Assembly (NCBI GenBank): GCA_040772845.1
Contig: JAXGXG010000001.1
Coordinates: 4,278,001 to 4,342,000 of the forward strand
Source of the DNA: PWXP01 sp040772845
GTDB lineage: Bacteria > Planctomycetota > Planctomycetia > Pirellulales > Thermoguttaceae
Length of the DNA stretch: 64,000 bases
Reading direction: 5' to 3'
Positions within the stretch are counted from its first letter, which is position 1, and each line of letters starts with the position of its first letter. The notes under the pieces were generated by a model, which did no database searches, was not told the DNA's origin, and worked only from the letters and a program-made list of their open reading frames with translations. Positions 8,412 to 17,565 of the stretch are shown here, in pieces. The translations under genes and the position numbers were made by a program.

Positions 8412-8498
8412 GGCTGCGGTTGTTGACAAGGGGGGCGGGTTTCGTGGATGATGGTGCTGTTGGATTCGTGTTTTGGCAAGGGAGGTGCTTTGTGGGTG
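8412..8498 (+). repeat. 87-bp direct repeat, copy B, carrying the beta-helix gene promoter and start
   Basis: Matches 6901-6988. Contains TTGACA at 8423-8428 as a possible -35 element, GGGAGGTG as ribosome site and the GTG start at 8492. This copy is in its functional place in front of the beta-helix gene. Confidence 0.9.
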
Positions 8499-11239
8499 CG
8501 CGGTGGATTGATGGTCGAAGTGGGTGGTTGGGGGCCTTTGTAATAGGGCTGGGATGGTTCTGCGTGATTGTCCTTCCTGGGCAAGGTGGGGCGAATGAGG
8601 TGGAGCCGGGGGCCGATTTCGTCGTGGCGACGGATGGTAATGATGAGAATGGCGGCAGTGCGGCCGCGCCGTTTGCGACACTGTCGCGGGCCCAGAAGGC
8701 GGTGCGCGAGCTGCGCGAGAAACGGCCGAACGAAGCTATTACGGTCCTCGTGCGAGGGGGCGACTACCGACTCGAGGCGCCGGTGACGTTCACGCCTGCC
8801 GATTCCGGTTCGGAAGACGGCAAGACGATCTACGCTGCGTGGCCGGGCGAGCGGCCCGTGTTCTCCGGCGGCCGGGTGATTGAAGGGATGAAGGCCGGGC
8901 CCGATGGCGTGTGGCAGACGAACGTTGGGAGCTTTCGGTTCGAGCAGTTGTACGTCAACGGGCGACGGGTGGTGCGAGCCCGCACGCCCAACGAGTTCTT
9001 CTACTACGCGCGCGGGCGCGCCGGCGGCGACGTGGCGACGGACCAGCGTGTGGCCGCAGATCACATCACGCGGCGCGCGTTCCGTGCCTACGCCAAGGAC
9101 CTGGCGCCATTGAAAGGTCTTTCGCCGGAGCAGTTGGCCCATGTGACGGTGATGGTGTACAACTCGTGGGAGGTCTCGCGTCATCATATTGCATCGGCCG
9201 ATCTGGAGACCGGTCTGCTGGAGATGACGGGCCCGTACTTTGTGCAGTTCTATCATTTCGCCCGGCCGAAGTACGTGCTGATCGACTGCCCCGGGGCGCT
9301 CGATCAGCCGGGTGAATGGACGCTTGGGGCGGATGGGACGCTCCGGTACCTGCCCATGCCGGGCGAGTCGCTGGAGAAGACGCAGTTCGTAGCGCCGGAG
9401 TTACCGCACCTGCTGGAGTTTGTCGGTGCGTCGGCGGAAGATCGCGTCGAGCAGATCGAACTGCGCGGCTTGGGCTTCCGGTACAGTGCGTACGTACTGC
9501 CGGCGGAGGGCGAGAGCAGTAACCAGGCGGCGTCGAAGATCCCGGCGGCGGTGATGCTCGATTACGCGGTGGAGATTACGCTGGACGACTGCCAGGTGGC
9601 CCATACGGGCAACTACGGCGCGTGGTTCCGCGACGGTTGCAGCAAGTGTACGGTCCGGCACTGCGAGTTTACCGACCTGGGGGCCGGCGGCGTACGCATC
9701 GGTATTTGCGAGTTGGATCGCGCCCAGGAGCCTGCACACGCGACGGGCGAGATTACGGTCGACAATTGCATCATTCACGACGGCGGCCACGTGTGGAAAG
9801 GCGCCGTTGGGGTCTACGTGGCGCATAGCGGCGACAATCGCATTACGCACAACGATATTGCCGGCCTGCAGTACACGGGCATTTCGCTCGGCTGGCGCTG
9901 GGGCTACGGCGACGTGCCGTCCAAGCGGAACCTGGTTGAGCACAACCACATCCACCATCTCGGCGACATCCTGTCGGACATGGGCGGCATCTACACGCTG
10001 GGCGAATCGCCGGGAACAGTCCTGCGAGGCAATGTGATTCACGACATCGACGGGTCCGGGTTATGTCATATGCGGGGCATCTACAACGACAACAGCACGG
10101 CCGATATGCTCATGGAGAACAACCTGGTCTATAACGTGCGCGACGGCGGTTATACCCTTGGCAGCGGCCGCGCGAACGTGCTGCGCAACAATATTCTGAT
10201 CGGCGGCCGAAACGGCCTATGCGGGTTCAGCCTGTACTATCCGGACCGCGACAAGCACTTGGCGCTCAGCGTCCAGCGGAATCTGTTCTGCGCCCCGCCT
10301 GGCGACGAGCCGTTCGATTGGTTCAAAGGGCGTTATCCGGAGGAGTTCATCCGGTTCGACCACAACTTGTATTTCGACGCTGCCGGCCGCGAGATTCGCC
10401 TTCACGGCAAGACGTTTGCCGAGTGGCAGGCCGCCGGTTACGATTCCGGCTCGGTTGTGGCCGATCCGAAGTTCACCGCGCCTTCGCGGCGCGACTATCG
10501 TTTGGCCGAGGATTCGCCTGCGCTGGCCATTGGGTTCGAGCCGTTCGACACGAGCCAGGCGGGCGTGTACGGCGACTCGGCGTGGGCGGCCAAGGCATTG
10601 AAACGGCAGTTCCCCGCCCTGCGGACCGAGGCCCCGCAACCGCCGCCGCTTACGGTTGACGAAGACTTCGAGGGCGAGCAGGGCAACACGTTCCTTACCG
10701 ACGCGGCCGTGCACACGGAAGATTGGGGCGACGCGTTGACGCTATCGACCGACGCGCCGGCCGCCGGGCAGTCGTGCCTGCAGGTACGCGACAAGGCGGG
10801 GCTACAGCAGGGATTCAACCCGCACTTCTATTTCAAGGCGGACCACTGGACCGGGCGCACGCAGGTGAGTTTCGATCTTCGGCTTGGGCCGGGCGCCAGG
10901 GTGCAGCACCAGTGGCGCGAGTATCCTGGCCGGCCGCATTACCACGTCGGCCCCGATCTGCTCGTTGCCGACAACCGTCTGATCGTTGGCAATCAGTCTT
11001 TGATGACCTTGCATGAAGGCGAGTGGGTGCACTTCGTTATCGAGGCGGGCCACGGCCAAGAGGCGCAAGACACGTGGCAACTTACGGTGACGCCATCCGG
11101 TCAACCGGCGCAGACGTTCAGCCTACCGATTGGCAGCCCTGGAGAGTACCGGCGGCTGACCTGGCTCGGTTTCGTCAGCGGCGCCAACACCGATGCCGTC
11201 TTCTGGCTCGACAATTTGCGCATGACGCACGTCGAGTGA
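8492..11239 (+). CDS. Secreted right-handed parallel beta-helix protein with C-terminal lectin-like domain
   Basis: A 915-aa protein. I use GTG 8492 because GGGAGGTG lies 4 nt upstream and a signal peptide then follows at once (WLGAFVIGLGWFCVIVL, cleavage near GGA-NE). Residues about 40-90 contain the DGNDENGGSAAAPFATLSRA motif that opens pectate-lyase-like beta-helix proteins. Residues about 330-600 hold repeated N-x-I / GGV / HN-x-I rungs (HNHIHHLGDILSDMGGIYTL). The last 200 residues (from LTVDEDFEGEQGNTF) resemble a concanavalin/LamG-like sandwich. It probably acts outside the cell on polysaccharide. The exact substrate cannot be read from sequence. It converges on the CocE-type gene with a 10-nt gap. 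Confidence 0.85.
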   Translation: MGARWIDGRSGWLGAFVIGLGWFCVIVLPGQGGANEVEPGADFVVATDGNDENGGSAAAPFATLSRAQKAVRELREKRPNEAITVLVRGGDYRLEAPVTFTPADSGSEDGKTIYAAWPGERPVFSGGRVIEGMKAGPDGVWQTNVGSFRFEQLYVNGRRVVRARTPNEFFYYARGRAGGDVATDQRVAADHITRRAFRAYAKDLAPLKGLSPEQLAHVTVMVYNSWEVSRHHIASADLETGLLEMTGPYFVQFYHFARPKYVLIDCPGALDQPGEWTLGADGTLRYLPMPGESLEKTQFVAPELPHLLEFVGASAEDRVEQIELRGLGFRYSAYVLPAEGESSNQAASKIPAAVMLDYAVEITLDDCQVAHTGNYGAWFRDGCSKCTVRHCEFTDLGAGGVRIGICELDRAQEPAHATGEITVDNCIIHDGGHVWKGAVGVYVAHSGDNRITHNDIAGLQYTGISLGWRWGYGDVPSKRNLVEHNHIHHLGDILSDMGGIYTLGESPGTVLRGNVIHDIDGSGLCHMRGIYNDNSTADMLMENNLVYNVRDGGYTLGSGRANVLRNNILIGGRNGLCGFSLYYPDRDKHLALSVQRNLFCAPPGDEPFDWFKGRYPEEFIRFDHNLYFDAAGREIRLHGKTFAEWQAAGYDSGSVVADPKFTAPSRRDYRLAEDSPALAIGFEPFDTSQAGVYGDSAWAAKALKRQFPALRTEAPQPPPLTVDEDFEGEQGNTFLTDAAVHTEDWGDALTLSTDAPAAGQSCLQVRDKAGLQQGFNPHFYFKADHWTGRTQVSFDLRLGPGARVQHQWREYPGRPHYHVGPDLLVADNRLIVGNQSLMTLHEGEWVHFVIEAGHGQEAQDTWQLTVTPSGQPAQTFSLPIGSPGEYRRLTWLGFVSGANTDAVFWLDNLRMTHVE

Positions 11240-11249
11240 GGCGTTCAGA

Positions 11250-13145
11250 CTATTTCGTTTCGCGTGGAATCACCGGCAGCAGGATGTGCGACGGGCGGCT
11301 GCGGTCGTGGTGGACGGTGTTCACGGCCGTTTGGACGCGGCGGTTGTCGTTCAACGGTTCGCCGGTATTCGGGTTCAGGTCGAACCGCGGGAAGTTACTG
11401 CTGGAAATATCGAGCCGAATCCGGTGCCCCTTCTTGAACACGTTCGACGTGGGATACAGTTTGATCGTTACGGGATAGACTTCGCCCGGCGTCATGAGTT
11501 TTTCGTACTTGAGCGACTCGCGGAAGCGTGCCCGGAGGATGCCATCGCCAATCAGCAGGTCGAACCCACCGGGGAAATCCTCGCTTGCCGGATAGACGTC
11601 GATCAGCTTGGCCGTGAAGTCGGTATCGGGGGCCGACGACGAGATCCACAGCTTTACGGTAATCTCGCCCGTGACTTCGGTATCTTCTTCCAGCGGTTCC
11701 GACTGGAATACCAGCACGTCGTTCCGGGCGCTTAGGGGGATGGGCTCCTGGAAGTTCCACACGTGCGGCCCGCCCCGCTGATCCCATGCGCCGGAGAGCA
11801 GGATGCCCTCGCCCGAGGAAATGCAGCCACCGATGGTCGGTACCGGGTCGTTCGGGTCGAACTCGAAGCTGGTCGCGGCCTTTTCGGCCGCCGAAGGCGT
11901 GACCGCAAGGCCGCCGCCCGGCTGGAGATGGTATTCGGTGTATCGGGACCGCTTGAGCGGCCATTCCTGCTCATCGCGCCACGAGCCGCCGTGGTTCAGC
12001 TTGCCGTCGGCCGTCTTGCGGCCGTCTCCGGTACCCATTACGAAGATGCGGACAGGCGTAGCGAACGGTGCTTCGCGCCCGACGGCATTGTCGGCCCCTT
12101 TGAGCCAGTGGTCGAACCACTGCAGTCGCCAGGCGAGCGGATCGCGAATACCGGCGTCCTTCCCGAAGCTCACCTGCCCGTGTGCCGAACCGCCCTGGGC
12201 GCCATGGATCCAGGGGCCCATGATCAGATAGACGGGCCCCTTGATCTTCTTGGCGAGGGTCATGTAGTTGGCCGTCGTGTTGCCGCCCCACGAATCGTAC
12301 CAGCCGCCGACCAGGTAGACAGGGATGTCCTTGTACAGTTCCGGATAGTCGATAATGTTGTTCGCCTTCCAGAAATCACTGTTGCCTCCCTGCTTCATGG
12401 CTTCGACCAGCCAGTCTTCGTATTCCGGCGCGAACTTCAGCGGCGTCGTATTATGGCGCAACGGCAGGTTGGCCAGATAGGCTTTGCGGTGCTCGTACAT
12501 TTCGTTCAGGATGGCCGCCGTACCGGGATCTCGCGATTGCCGGCTGCCGCGCCGCGCGTCGCGGATGGTCCAGTTCCAGAAACGCATCTCGAACGCGCCG
12601 GCATTGCGCATGCTCTGGTAGCCCAGGTTCGACATGGCATCGACCGGGATGACCGTAACCAGTCCCGGCGCTTTGGCCATGGCCATGGCATGTTGCGTAC
12701 CACCGAAGTACGAGGTGCCCATCATGCCGAACTTGCCGTCGGACCACGGCTGGCGGATGAGCCACTCGGCCATGTCGTAGCCGTCGGGCCCGTCGTCGGT
12801 AAGCATGTGCCACACGCCCTCCGAGTTGTACCTTCCCCGCGTATCTTGCGCGACGAAGACGTAACCGCGAGCGGCATAATACTGGCCGACGCCCTTCTGG
12901 CCGCTCTTGCCGTACGGCAGACGGGTGACGATGGCCGGGAACTTGCCTTCAACCGGCTTACCATCCTTGGCAGGCCGATAAATGTCGGTAGCAAGCCGTA
13001 CGCCGTCGCGCATGGGCGCCATCACATCGATTTCCACGGCGACCTCGTAGGGCGCATCTGCGCCGAATGCCGACATCGGCAGCAGCGCCAGCAGGACGAG
13101 CAAGGCAATACAACGTCGGACACGAAGGCTTTCACAGATCGGCAT
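11250..13145 (-). CDS. Secreted CocE/NonD-family alpha/beta hydrolase (X-Pro dipeptidyl-peptidase S15 type)
   Basis: A 631-aa protein with a signal peptide (CIALLVLLALLPMSAFGADA). The S15/CocE fold is shown by MAPMRDGVRLATDIYRP near the N-terminus, QDTRGRYNSEG for the oxyanion region, and the nucleophile elbow GMMGTSYFGG, where Ser lies in G-T-S-Y-F-G. The catalytic Asp is probably in the D-W-F-D-H-W-L-K-G region and His later. The C-terminal third is the jelly-roll X-Pro dipeptidyl-peptidase domain (VTGEITVKLWISSSAPDTDF). Start ATG 13145 follows AGGAGGA. Family members hydrolyse acyl esters, amides or peptides; the substrate is unknown. Confidence 0.9.
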   Translation of the reverse strand: MPICESLRVRRCIALLVLLALLPMSAFGADAPYEVAVEIDVMAPMRDGVRLATDIYRPAKDGKPVEGKFPAIVTRLPYGKSGQKGVGQYYAARGYVFVAQDTRGRYNSEGVWHMLTDDGPDGYDMAEWLIRQPWSDGKFGMMGTSYFGGTQHAMAMAKAPGLVTVIPVDAMSNLGYQSMRNAGAFEMRFWNWTIRDARRGSRQSRDPGTAAILNEMYEHRKAYLANLPLRHNTTPLKFAPEYEDWLVEAMKQGGNSDFWKANNIIDYPELYKDIPVYLVGGWYDSWGGNTTANYMTLAKKIKGPVYLIMGPWIHGAQGGSAHGQVSFGKDAGIRDPLAWRLQWFDHWLKGADNAVGREAPFATPVRIFVMGTGDGRKTADGKLNHGGSWRDEQEWPLKRSRYTEYHLQPGGGLAVTPSAAEKAATSFEFDPNDPVPTIGGCISSGEGILLSGAWDQRGGPHVWNFQEPIPLSARNDVLVFQSEPLEEDTEVTGEITVKLWISSSAPDTDFTAKLIDVYPASEDFPGGFDLLIGDGILRARFRESLKYEKLMTPGEVYPVTIKLYPTSNVFKKGHRIRLDISSSNFPRFDLNPNTGEPLNDNRRVQTAVNTVHHDRSRPSHILLPVIPRETK

Positions 13146-13493
13146 GACGATTCCTCCTGGGGATGTGGTTCGGGGTTCGCACGCGTTCGCCGTGTTACGG
13201 CCAGTCGGCTGGCGGCAGGCTTTCAGGCAATCGCCAGGCTTTCAGGCAATTACCGTTGGTCTCCACTCTATTCATAGCGAACTCGATGTCAATGATACTT
13301 TTCCGTAGTTCTTTTACTCGATATTACAGCATGGCGATTCTACCAGACCCAGAGCCGTGTTCCAAGCGCGCAGACATGCCGCCGGACCGATATGCGGGTG
13401 GCCGCTGGAAACCGGTGCGCGACGGGGCTAGAATGGCGCGTTAGAATAGCGATATCGCGCCGGAAGACCAGCCCCAGCACTGAGGAGGAGACC
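13146..13493. other. Divergent intergenic region with a short tandem duplication
   Basis: This 348-bp gap between the divergent hydrolase and the FN3 protein must hold both promoters. Near 13217-13255 a segment of about 18 bp (CAGGCTTTCAGGCAAT core) occurs twice in tandem. GAGGAGGAG just before 13494 is the ribosome site of the plus-strand gene. Nothing else recognised. Confidence 0.5.
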
Positions 13494-16400
13494 ATGGAAT
13501 GCGTTCGGTTGTGCGGCTTGACCTTTGTGTCTGCTGGGGGAAAGAGGATGGGGTGGCTGCCGGCATTCGCGGCGGCCGTGTTGTTGCTGTCGCCTTTTGC
13601 CGCCGGCGCGGAGCCGGCCATCGGCCAGAAGTCGCCGGCTGATGATCTGCCGCCGGAACTCCTGGTGCTTCTGGAAACCGGCGCCGAGAAGGCTCCGGAT
13701 TACCACTGGACGCTGATCGGCCTGAATGAAAAGGCCGAGGAGCAGGCGAAGCAGCACGCCGAACTCAACGCGGTTCGTTCGATTTGGCATCTGCCCGCTG
13801 CAAAGAATCGTAACGCACTGAAGTTCGCGTTCACGCGCCCGATCCGGACAGGCAACAACGTCTTCCACCTCTACGTCAAGGCCGACGGCGACGACAATGC
13901 CGGGCGGAGCGATAAGAATATCCATCGCGGCGTCGATTATATGTTCACCTTGATCGACGGCGATCCAAACCACGCGAGCACACGGCTCGATGTGTTCGAG
14001 GCCGACGGGAAGGCCCATCACGGTGCATGCAGCGTCGTCGTCCGGGACGATACGCTGTACATCATTGCAGACATGACCCTGCAACAGCAGGACGGGCAAT
14101 CGGTGTTTGAATACTGCGTGGCGTCGTATGTCAGGGACGTGCCTGCCAGCGCCGGCATGGGGTATCGCCGCGTGGCCTCACAAGCGGCGCCGGATAGACT
14201 CGCCACCGGGCTGCTCGCCAATGCCGACATGGTGGTCGTCAATGGCGCGGTTCCCGGCTGGCAGTTGAAGCAGCGAGGCGAAGACAACGCGGTGCTCAGC
14301 GCCAATTCGGAAGACGACGCCGTTGTGATCGAGCAGCTTTATCCCGGCAGTGCACTGCTGCAAACGGTAAGTCTTGCCCCCGGACACTATCTGCTGCGAG
14401 CCCTGATGAAGACCGATACGTTTGCGACCCAGCTTAAGGCCCTGTCGCAGACAATGCCTGCCGGAGTGCGCGACGAGTATTGTTGGATCGAGCTTCCGTT
14501 CTGCGTGCCTAAGGCCGATCAGGATGCGCCGCGGCACGTCGAAGTGGGCGTGCAGCATTACGGATATCCGCCGACACGCCATCATGGGAGGATTTGTATC
14601 AAGAAGATGGAACTCGAACGATTGGGCGATACGGTGCTGCCGCAGAATTGGGTAGAAACCGTTCCGGTCGATCCGTTGCATCGGTTGAAGCTGCTTGCCG
14701 ACGCGCCTGCCTGGGATCGGCCCGGCAAGGTCGTGTTCCAAGACAGTTCTATCGGGACCGAACTCTGGCTGATGACGCAGGAGGGGCAGGTGGATCATTC
14801 GTATGTCGGCCATCCCGACTTCAGCCACGAGGGCAAATACCTGCACATCGGATTGCGCCGGACACCGCGGGGATTGCTCCGGACCGACGGCTCGGCACGG
14901 TACTTGAACAACGCATGGGGCGGGCTGGTGTGGCTGTTTCCCTGGGAGCAGAAACGACTGCCGGCGGGGAGCGATCCGATCGATTGGATCGCGACGTCGC
15001 GCAGCCAGGTCGGCAGCCCGGGCCTGTTCACGCCGCCGCCCGGCTCGGCGCCGCAGGCGGGTATTGCTGCGCAGCCGGCGGCCGGAAGCGATCTTTACAA
15101 CGTCGTGACGGGCGAAACGCACCGTATCGAGTTGCCTGCTCGCCCCGGGTGGCGCATTGTTCATTACCCGGGTATTGCAAGCTACGGCGGCCGGGGACCG
15201 AACATGCGGCAGATCCAACACGATGCCATGGTCTGGCTATCGGAGGACGGCCGATCGTTAGGCCGGTCGACCATGGATGGCGACGCGTTCACCGCCGTCG
15301 CGGTGAAGAGCATTTCCTCGCGGCCCGAAGAGGACAAGCTCGATCCGGCCATGTCGAGCGTGTGGGGGAAGGCCGGCGACAACTGGCGCGATGCAGTCGA
15401 TCGGGATGGGAATCGCTATTTCCTGTTCGAGTTGAACCGCGACAATTTCCCCGACCATCCGACCAATCCCTATCAGGTCTGGGCGCTGCCGCTGAAGACG
15501 AACGATGATCGCGGACTGCTGCGCGTCGTGTTCAACCCCAAGGTGAAGGTAACCGAGTACGCCTCCACGCACACCGGCATGACGCCTCAGCCGTCGCTGA
15601 ACTGGTGGGACTTCGCCGCCGGTTTGCCGCGGTCCGGCGATAACGCCATCTTGCTGCTGGAAGACGGCACGCTCGTCCACATGAGTTCTTTGGGAATGCA
15701 CAGCAGCCTGGGCAATACCATCCACACGAACTGCCCCTACAGTGGCGAAGTTACGTTCTTCGGTTCCTACCCCAGGTTGGATCGCATCACGTGGCCGCAC
15801 GAGTTCCGCCGGGATCGCGATTTCGCCGTCGTGGCGAGTCACGTGGAGCCGGCATCACCGATTGTGATGCTGGACCTGGAGCATACAACGGTCTGGACCT
15901 TGGCACTGACGAACTTCCACGACTACTCCATTCGCTACAAGACCCGCTGGAACAAGCAGGCGTATCACAAGCCCATGTTCCGGCCGGCGCCCACGTTCAG
16001 CCCGGACTTTACCAAGGTAATCTTCTTCTCGGCCATGCTCACCGGCGACCAGCCTGACCGGAAGTGGGGCGACGTTTACGTGGCCGTGGCCCGTTATCCC
16101 GAGCCGCCGGTCAACGTACGCCAGCAAGACGCGGCTTTGGTCTGGGAGAAGCCGCGGCGACACGCCGAGATTGAAGGCTATCGTCTCTACCGCTCTCAGC
16201 AGAGCGGCCACGGTTACGAGCAGGTGGGCGACACGCTGATCACCGGCACGCGCTACGAACTGCCGCCGGATGCACAAGGGCATTACGTCCTCGCCTCCGT
16301 TGAATACTCCGGGCTTCAGGGCCGTGCGTTCTCCAACGAAGTGAACGTCGGTGGCGATGACGTTTTCCGCCACTACTATCGACCCGCCGCGGGAGAGATC

Positions 16401-17216
16401 ACCGCTCCCATGACGCCCTTCTTCGAACCGGGCGGCACGACCGACGGTTTCGCCGTGGCCGTAACCGATCCCGAGTTGGTCTACAAGAAGCGATTGGAAG
16501 AAGGTCTGAACGGATCGGTCGGCGTGCAGGCGAACATCCCTGCGGCCGGCAAGGTGCGTATTCTCGCCAGGGTGCGCGGCATGTCGGCCTTGGAGCGCGC
16601 CAGTTATACGACCGGGTGGCCCGCCGGCGAGGAAACCGCCTCGGGCCGATTCTCCGTGCGGCTTGGCGGGCAGTCGATGGGCGCCATTGCGGTGGATGGC
16701 AGTTCCTGGCACTGGGTCGCGCTCGATTGTGGCGCCGTCTCGCTGGAGGCCGGCAAGATCGACCTGGAGCTTACCACATCCGACGCCGGCATTGCGGTCG
16801 ACAACATCCTGGTCACCAACGATCCGGACTTCACACCGCAGGGGCGCGGGCAGGTTCCGGAAGCACTGGCAGCGGTCCCCACGGCGTTACGTACGGAGTC
16901 GGTTTCTCCGGAGGACGATACAGCGGTGAGTGAACTCCTGCAGGCGAAGAAACCGGTTGTGAAATTGGCCTGGTCGCCTACCGTCGCAGCGCAAGGCGTA
17001 TCGCACTACAACGTGTACCGATCCGACAGCGAGACATTCGAGGCAGAGCCCGAGACCCTGCTGGGCAGCCCGAGTGAACCGGTCTTCTATGACACGGGCC
17101 TCGCCGCCGGCCAAACCGTCTACTATCGTATCCGTGCCATCGACGCCTGGGGCAACCAGTCGCCGCCCTCCGCCATCCTGCCTGTAACGGTTGGAACGGT
17201 CTCGTCGCCCCCGTGA
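13494..17216 (+). CDS. Large secreted protein with fibronectin type III-like C-terminal domains
   Basis: A 1240-aa protein beginning MECVRLCGL at ATG 13494, chosen because GAGGAGGAG lies directly upstream. A hydrophobic signal segment (WLPAFAAAVLLLSPFAAGA) ends near residue 40. The N-terminal part (about 40-380) looks like a carbohydrate-binding or jelly-roll region. The middle (about 430-860) has propeller-like strands (PDFSHEGKYLHIG, HDAMVWLSEDGRSLG, AGDNWRDAVDRDGNRYF). Fibronectin-III-like modules follow: VRQQDAALVWEKPRRHAEIE to FSNEVNV, and a last one containing VSHYNVYRSDSETF and TVYYRIRAIDAWGNQSPPS. The catalytic class cannot be assigned. It probably acts at the cell surface in glycan recognition or degradation. 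Confidence 0.75.
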   Translation: MECVRLCGLTFVSAGGKRMGWLPAFAAAVLLLSPFAAGAEPAIGQKSPADDLPPELLVLLETGAEKAPDYHWTLIGLNEKAEEQAKQHAELNAVRSIWHLPAAKNRNALKFAFTRPIRTGNNVFHLYVKADGDDNAGRSDKNIHRGVDYMFTLIDGDPNHASTRLDVFEADGKAHHGACSVVVRDDTLYIIADMTLQQQDGQSVFEYCVASYVRDVPASAGMGYRRVASQAAPDRLATGLLANADMVVVNGAVPGWQLKQRGEDNAVLSANSEDDAVVIEQLYPGSALLQTVSLAPGHYLLRALMKTDTFATQLKALSQTMPAGVRDEYCWIELPFCVPKADQDAPRHVEVGVQHYGYPPTRHHGRICIKKMELERLGDTVLPQNWVETVPVDPLHRLKLLADAPAWDRPGKVVFQDSSIGTELWLMTQEGQVDHSYVGHPDFSHEGKYLHIGLRRTPRGLLRTDGSARYLNNAWGGLVWLFPWEQKRLPAGSDPIDWIATSRSQVGSPGLFTPPPGSAPQAGIAAQPAAGSDLYNVVTGETHRIELPARPGWRIVHYPGIASYGGRGPNMRQIQHDAMVWLSEDGRSLGRSTMDGDAFTAVAVKSISSRPEEDKLDPAMSSVWGKAGDNWRDAVDRDGNRYFLFELNRDNFPDHPTNPYQVWALPLKTNDDRGLLRVVFNPKVKVTEYASTHTGMTPQPSLNWWDFAAGLPRSGDNAILLLEDGTLVHMSSLGMHSSLGNTIHTNCPYSGEVTFFGSYPRLDRITWPHEFRRDRDFAVVASHVEPASPIVMLDLEHTTVWTLALTNFHDYSIRYKTRWNKQAYHKPMFRPAPTFSPDFTKVIFFSAMLTGDQPDRKWGDVYVAVARYPEPPVNVRQQDAALVWEKPRRHAEIEGYRLYRSQQSGHGYEQVGDTLITGTRYELPPDAQGHYVLASVEYSGLQGRAFSNEVNVGGDDVFRHYYRPAAGEITAPMTPFFEPGGTTDGFAVAVTDPELVYKKRLEEGLNGSVGVQANIPAAGKVRILARVRGMSALERASYTTGWPAGEETASGRFSVRLGGQSMGAIAVDGSSWHWVALDCGAVSLEAGKIDLELTTSDAGIAVDNILVTNDPDFTPQGRGQVPEALAAVPTALRTESVSPEDDTAVSELLQAKKPVVKLAWSPTVAAQGVSHYNVYRSDSETFEAEPETLLGSPSEPVFYDTGLAAGQTVYYRIRAIDAWGNQSPPSAILPVTVGTVSSPP

Positions 17217-17248
17217 AGGGTTCGAGTGGTCGCCAAGCCCCTCAGTGT

Positions 17249-17510
17249 CCCGGAGGGGTAAAAGGATGTAGCCACGGGTGAAGCAGCAGTGCGGCGCTGT
17301 CGCCGCGTTGCTGCGTAACCCGTGGTACAGGGCACAAGTTCGCCAGTAGCCCCGACAGGGGCGGAAGGGGTTGTACTTCCGCGTGAAGCACCCCTGTCGT
17401 CCCTGCCGGGACTAATCAGGTATGTACGATGGGAACCACGGGTTCCGCATCGCCCGACTGTCGTCGGACTCCGCTGCACCCGTGGCTACACTCTTTGGGC
17501 CCCTCCGGGG
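17249..17510. repeat. Nested 260-bp palindromic element
   Basis: The outer arms match when inverted: 17249-17280 (CCGGAGGGG ... TAGCCACGGGTG) against 17477-17510 (CACCCGTGGCTA ... CCCCTCCGG). Inside are further nested pairs: CCCGTGGT (17329) with ACCACGGG (17435), CGACAGGGG (17353) with CCCCTGTCG (17391), and GCGGAAG with CTTCCGC at the centre. The whole could fold into one long branched hairpin. It lies in the gap between two convergent genes. It could be a MITE-like non-autonomous element or a bidirectional terminator. Confidence 0.8.
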
Positions 17511-17565
17511 CAAACTGGCATGCGTCTTGCCCAGAAGCCCGCTATCAGTCCTACCTTACCTGCCG

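Noticed and set aside
11240..11249. Terminator between convergent genes at 11.2 kb
   Set aside because: Only 10 bp separate the stop codons and no hairpin is visible there.
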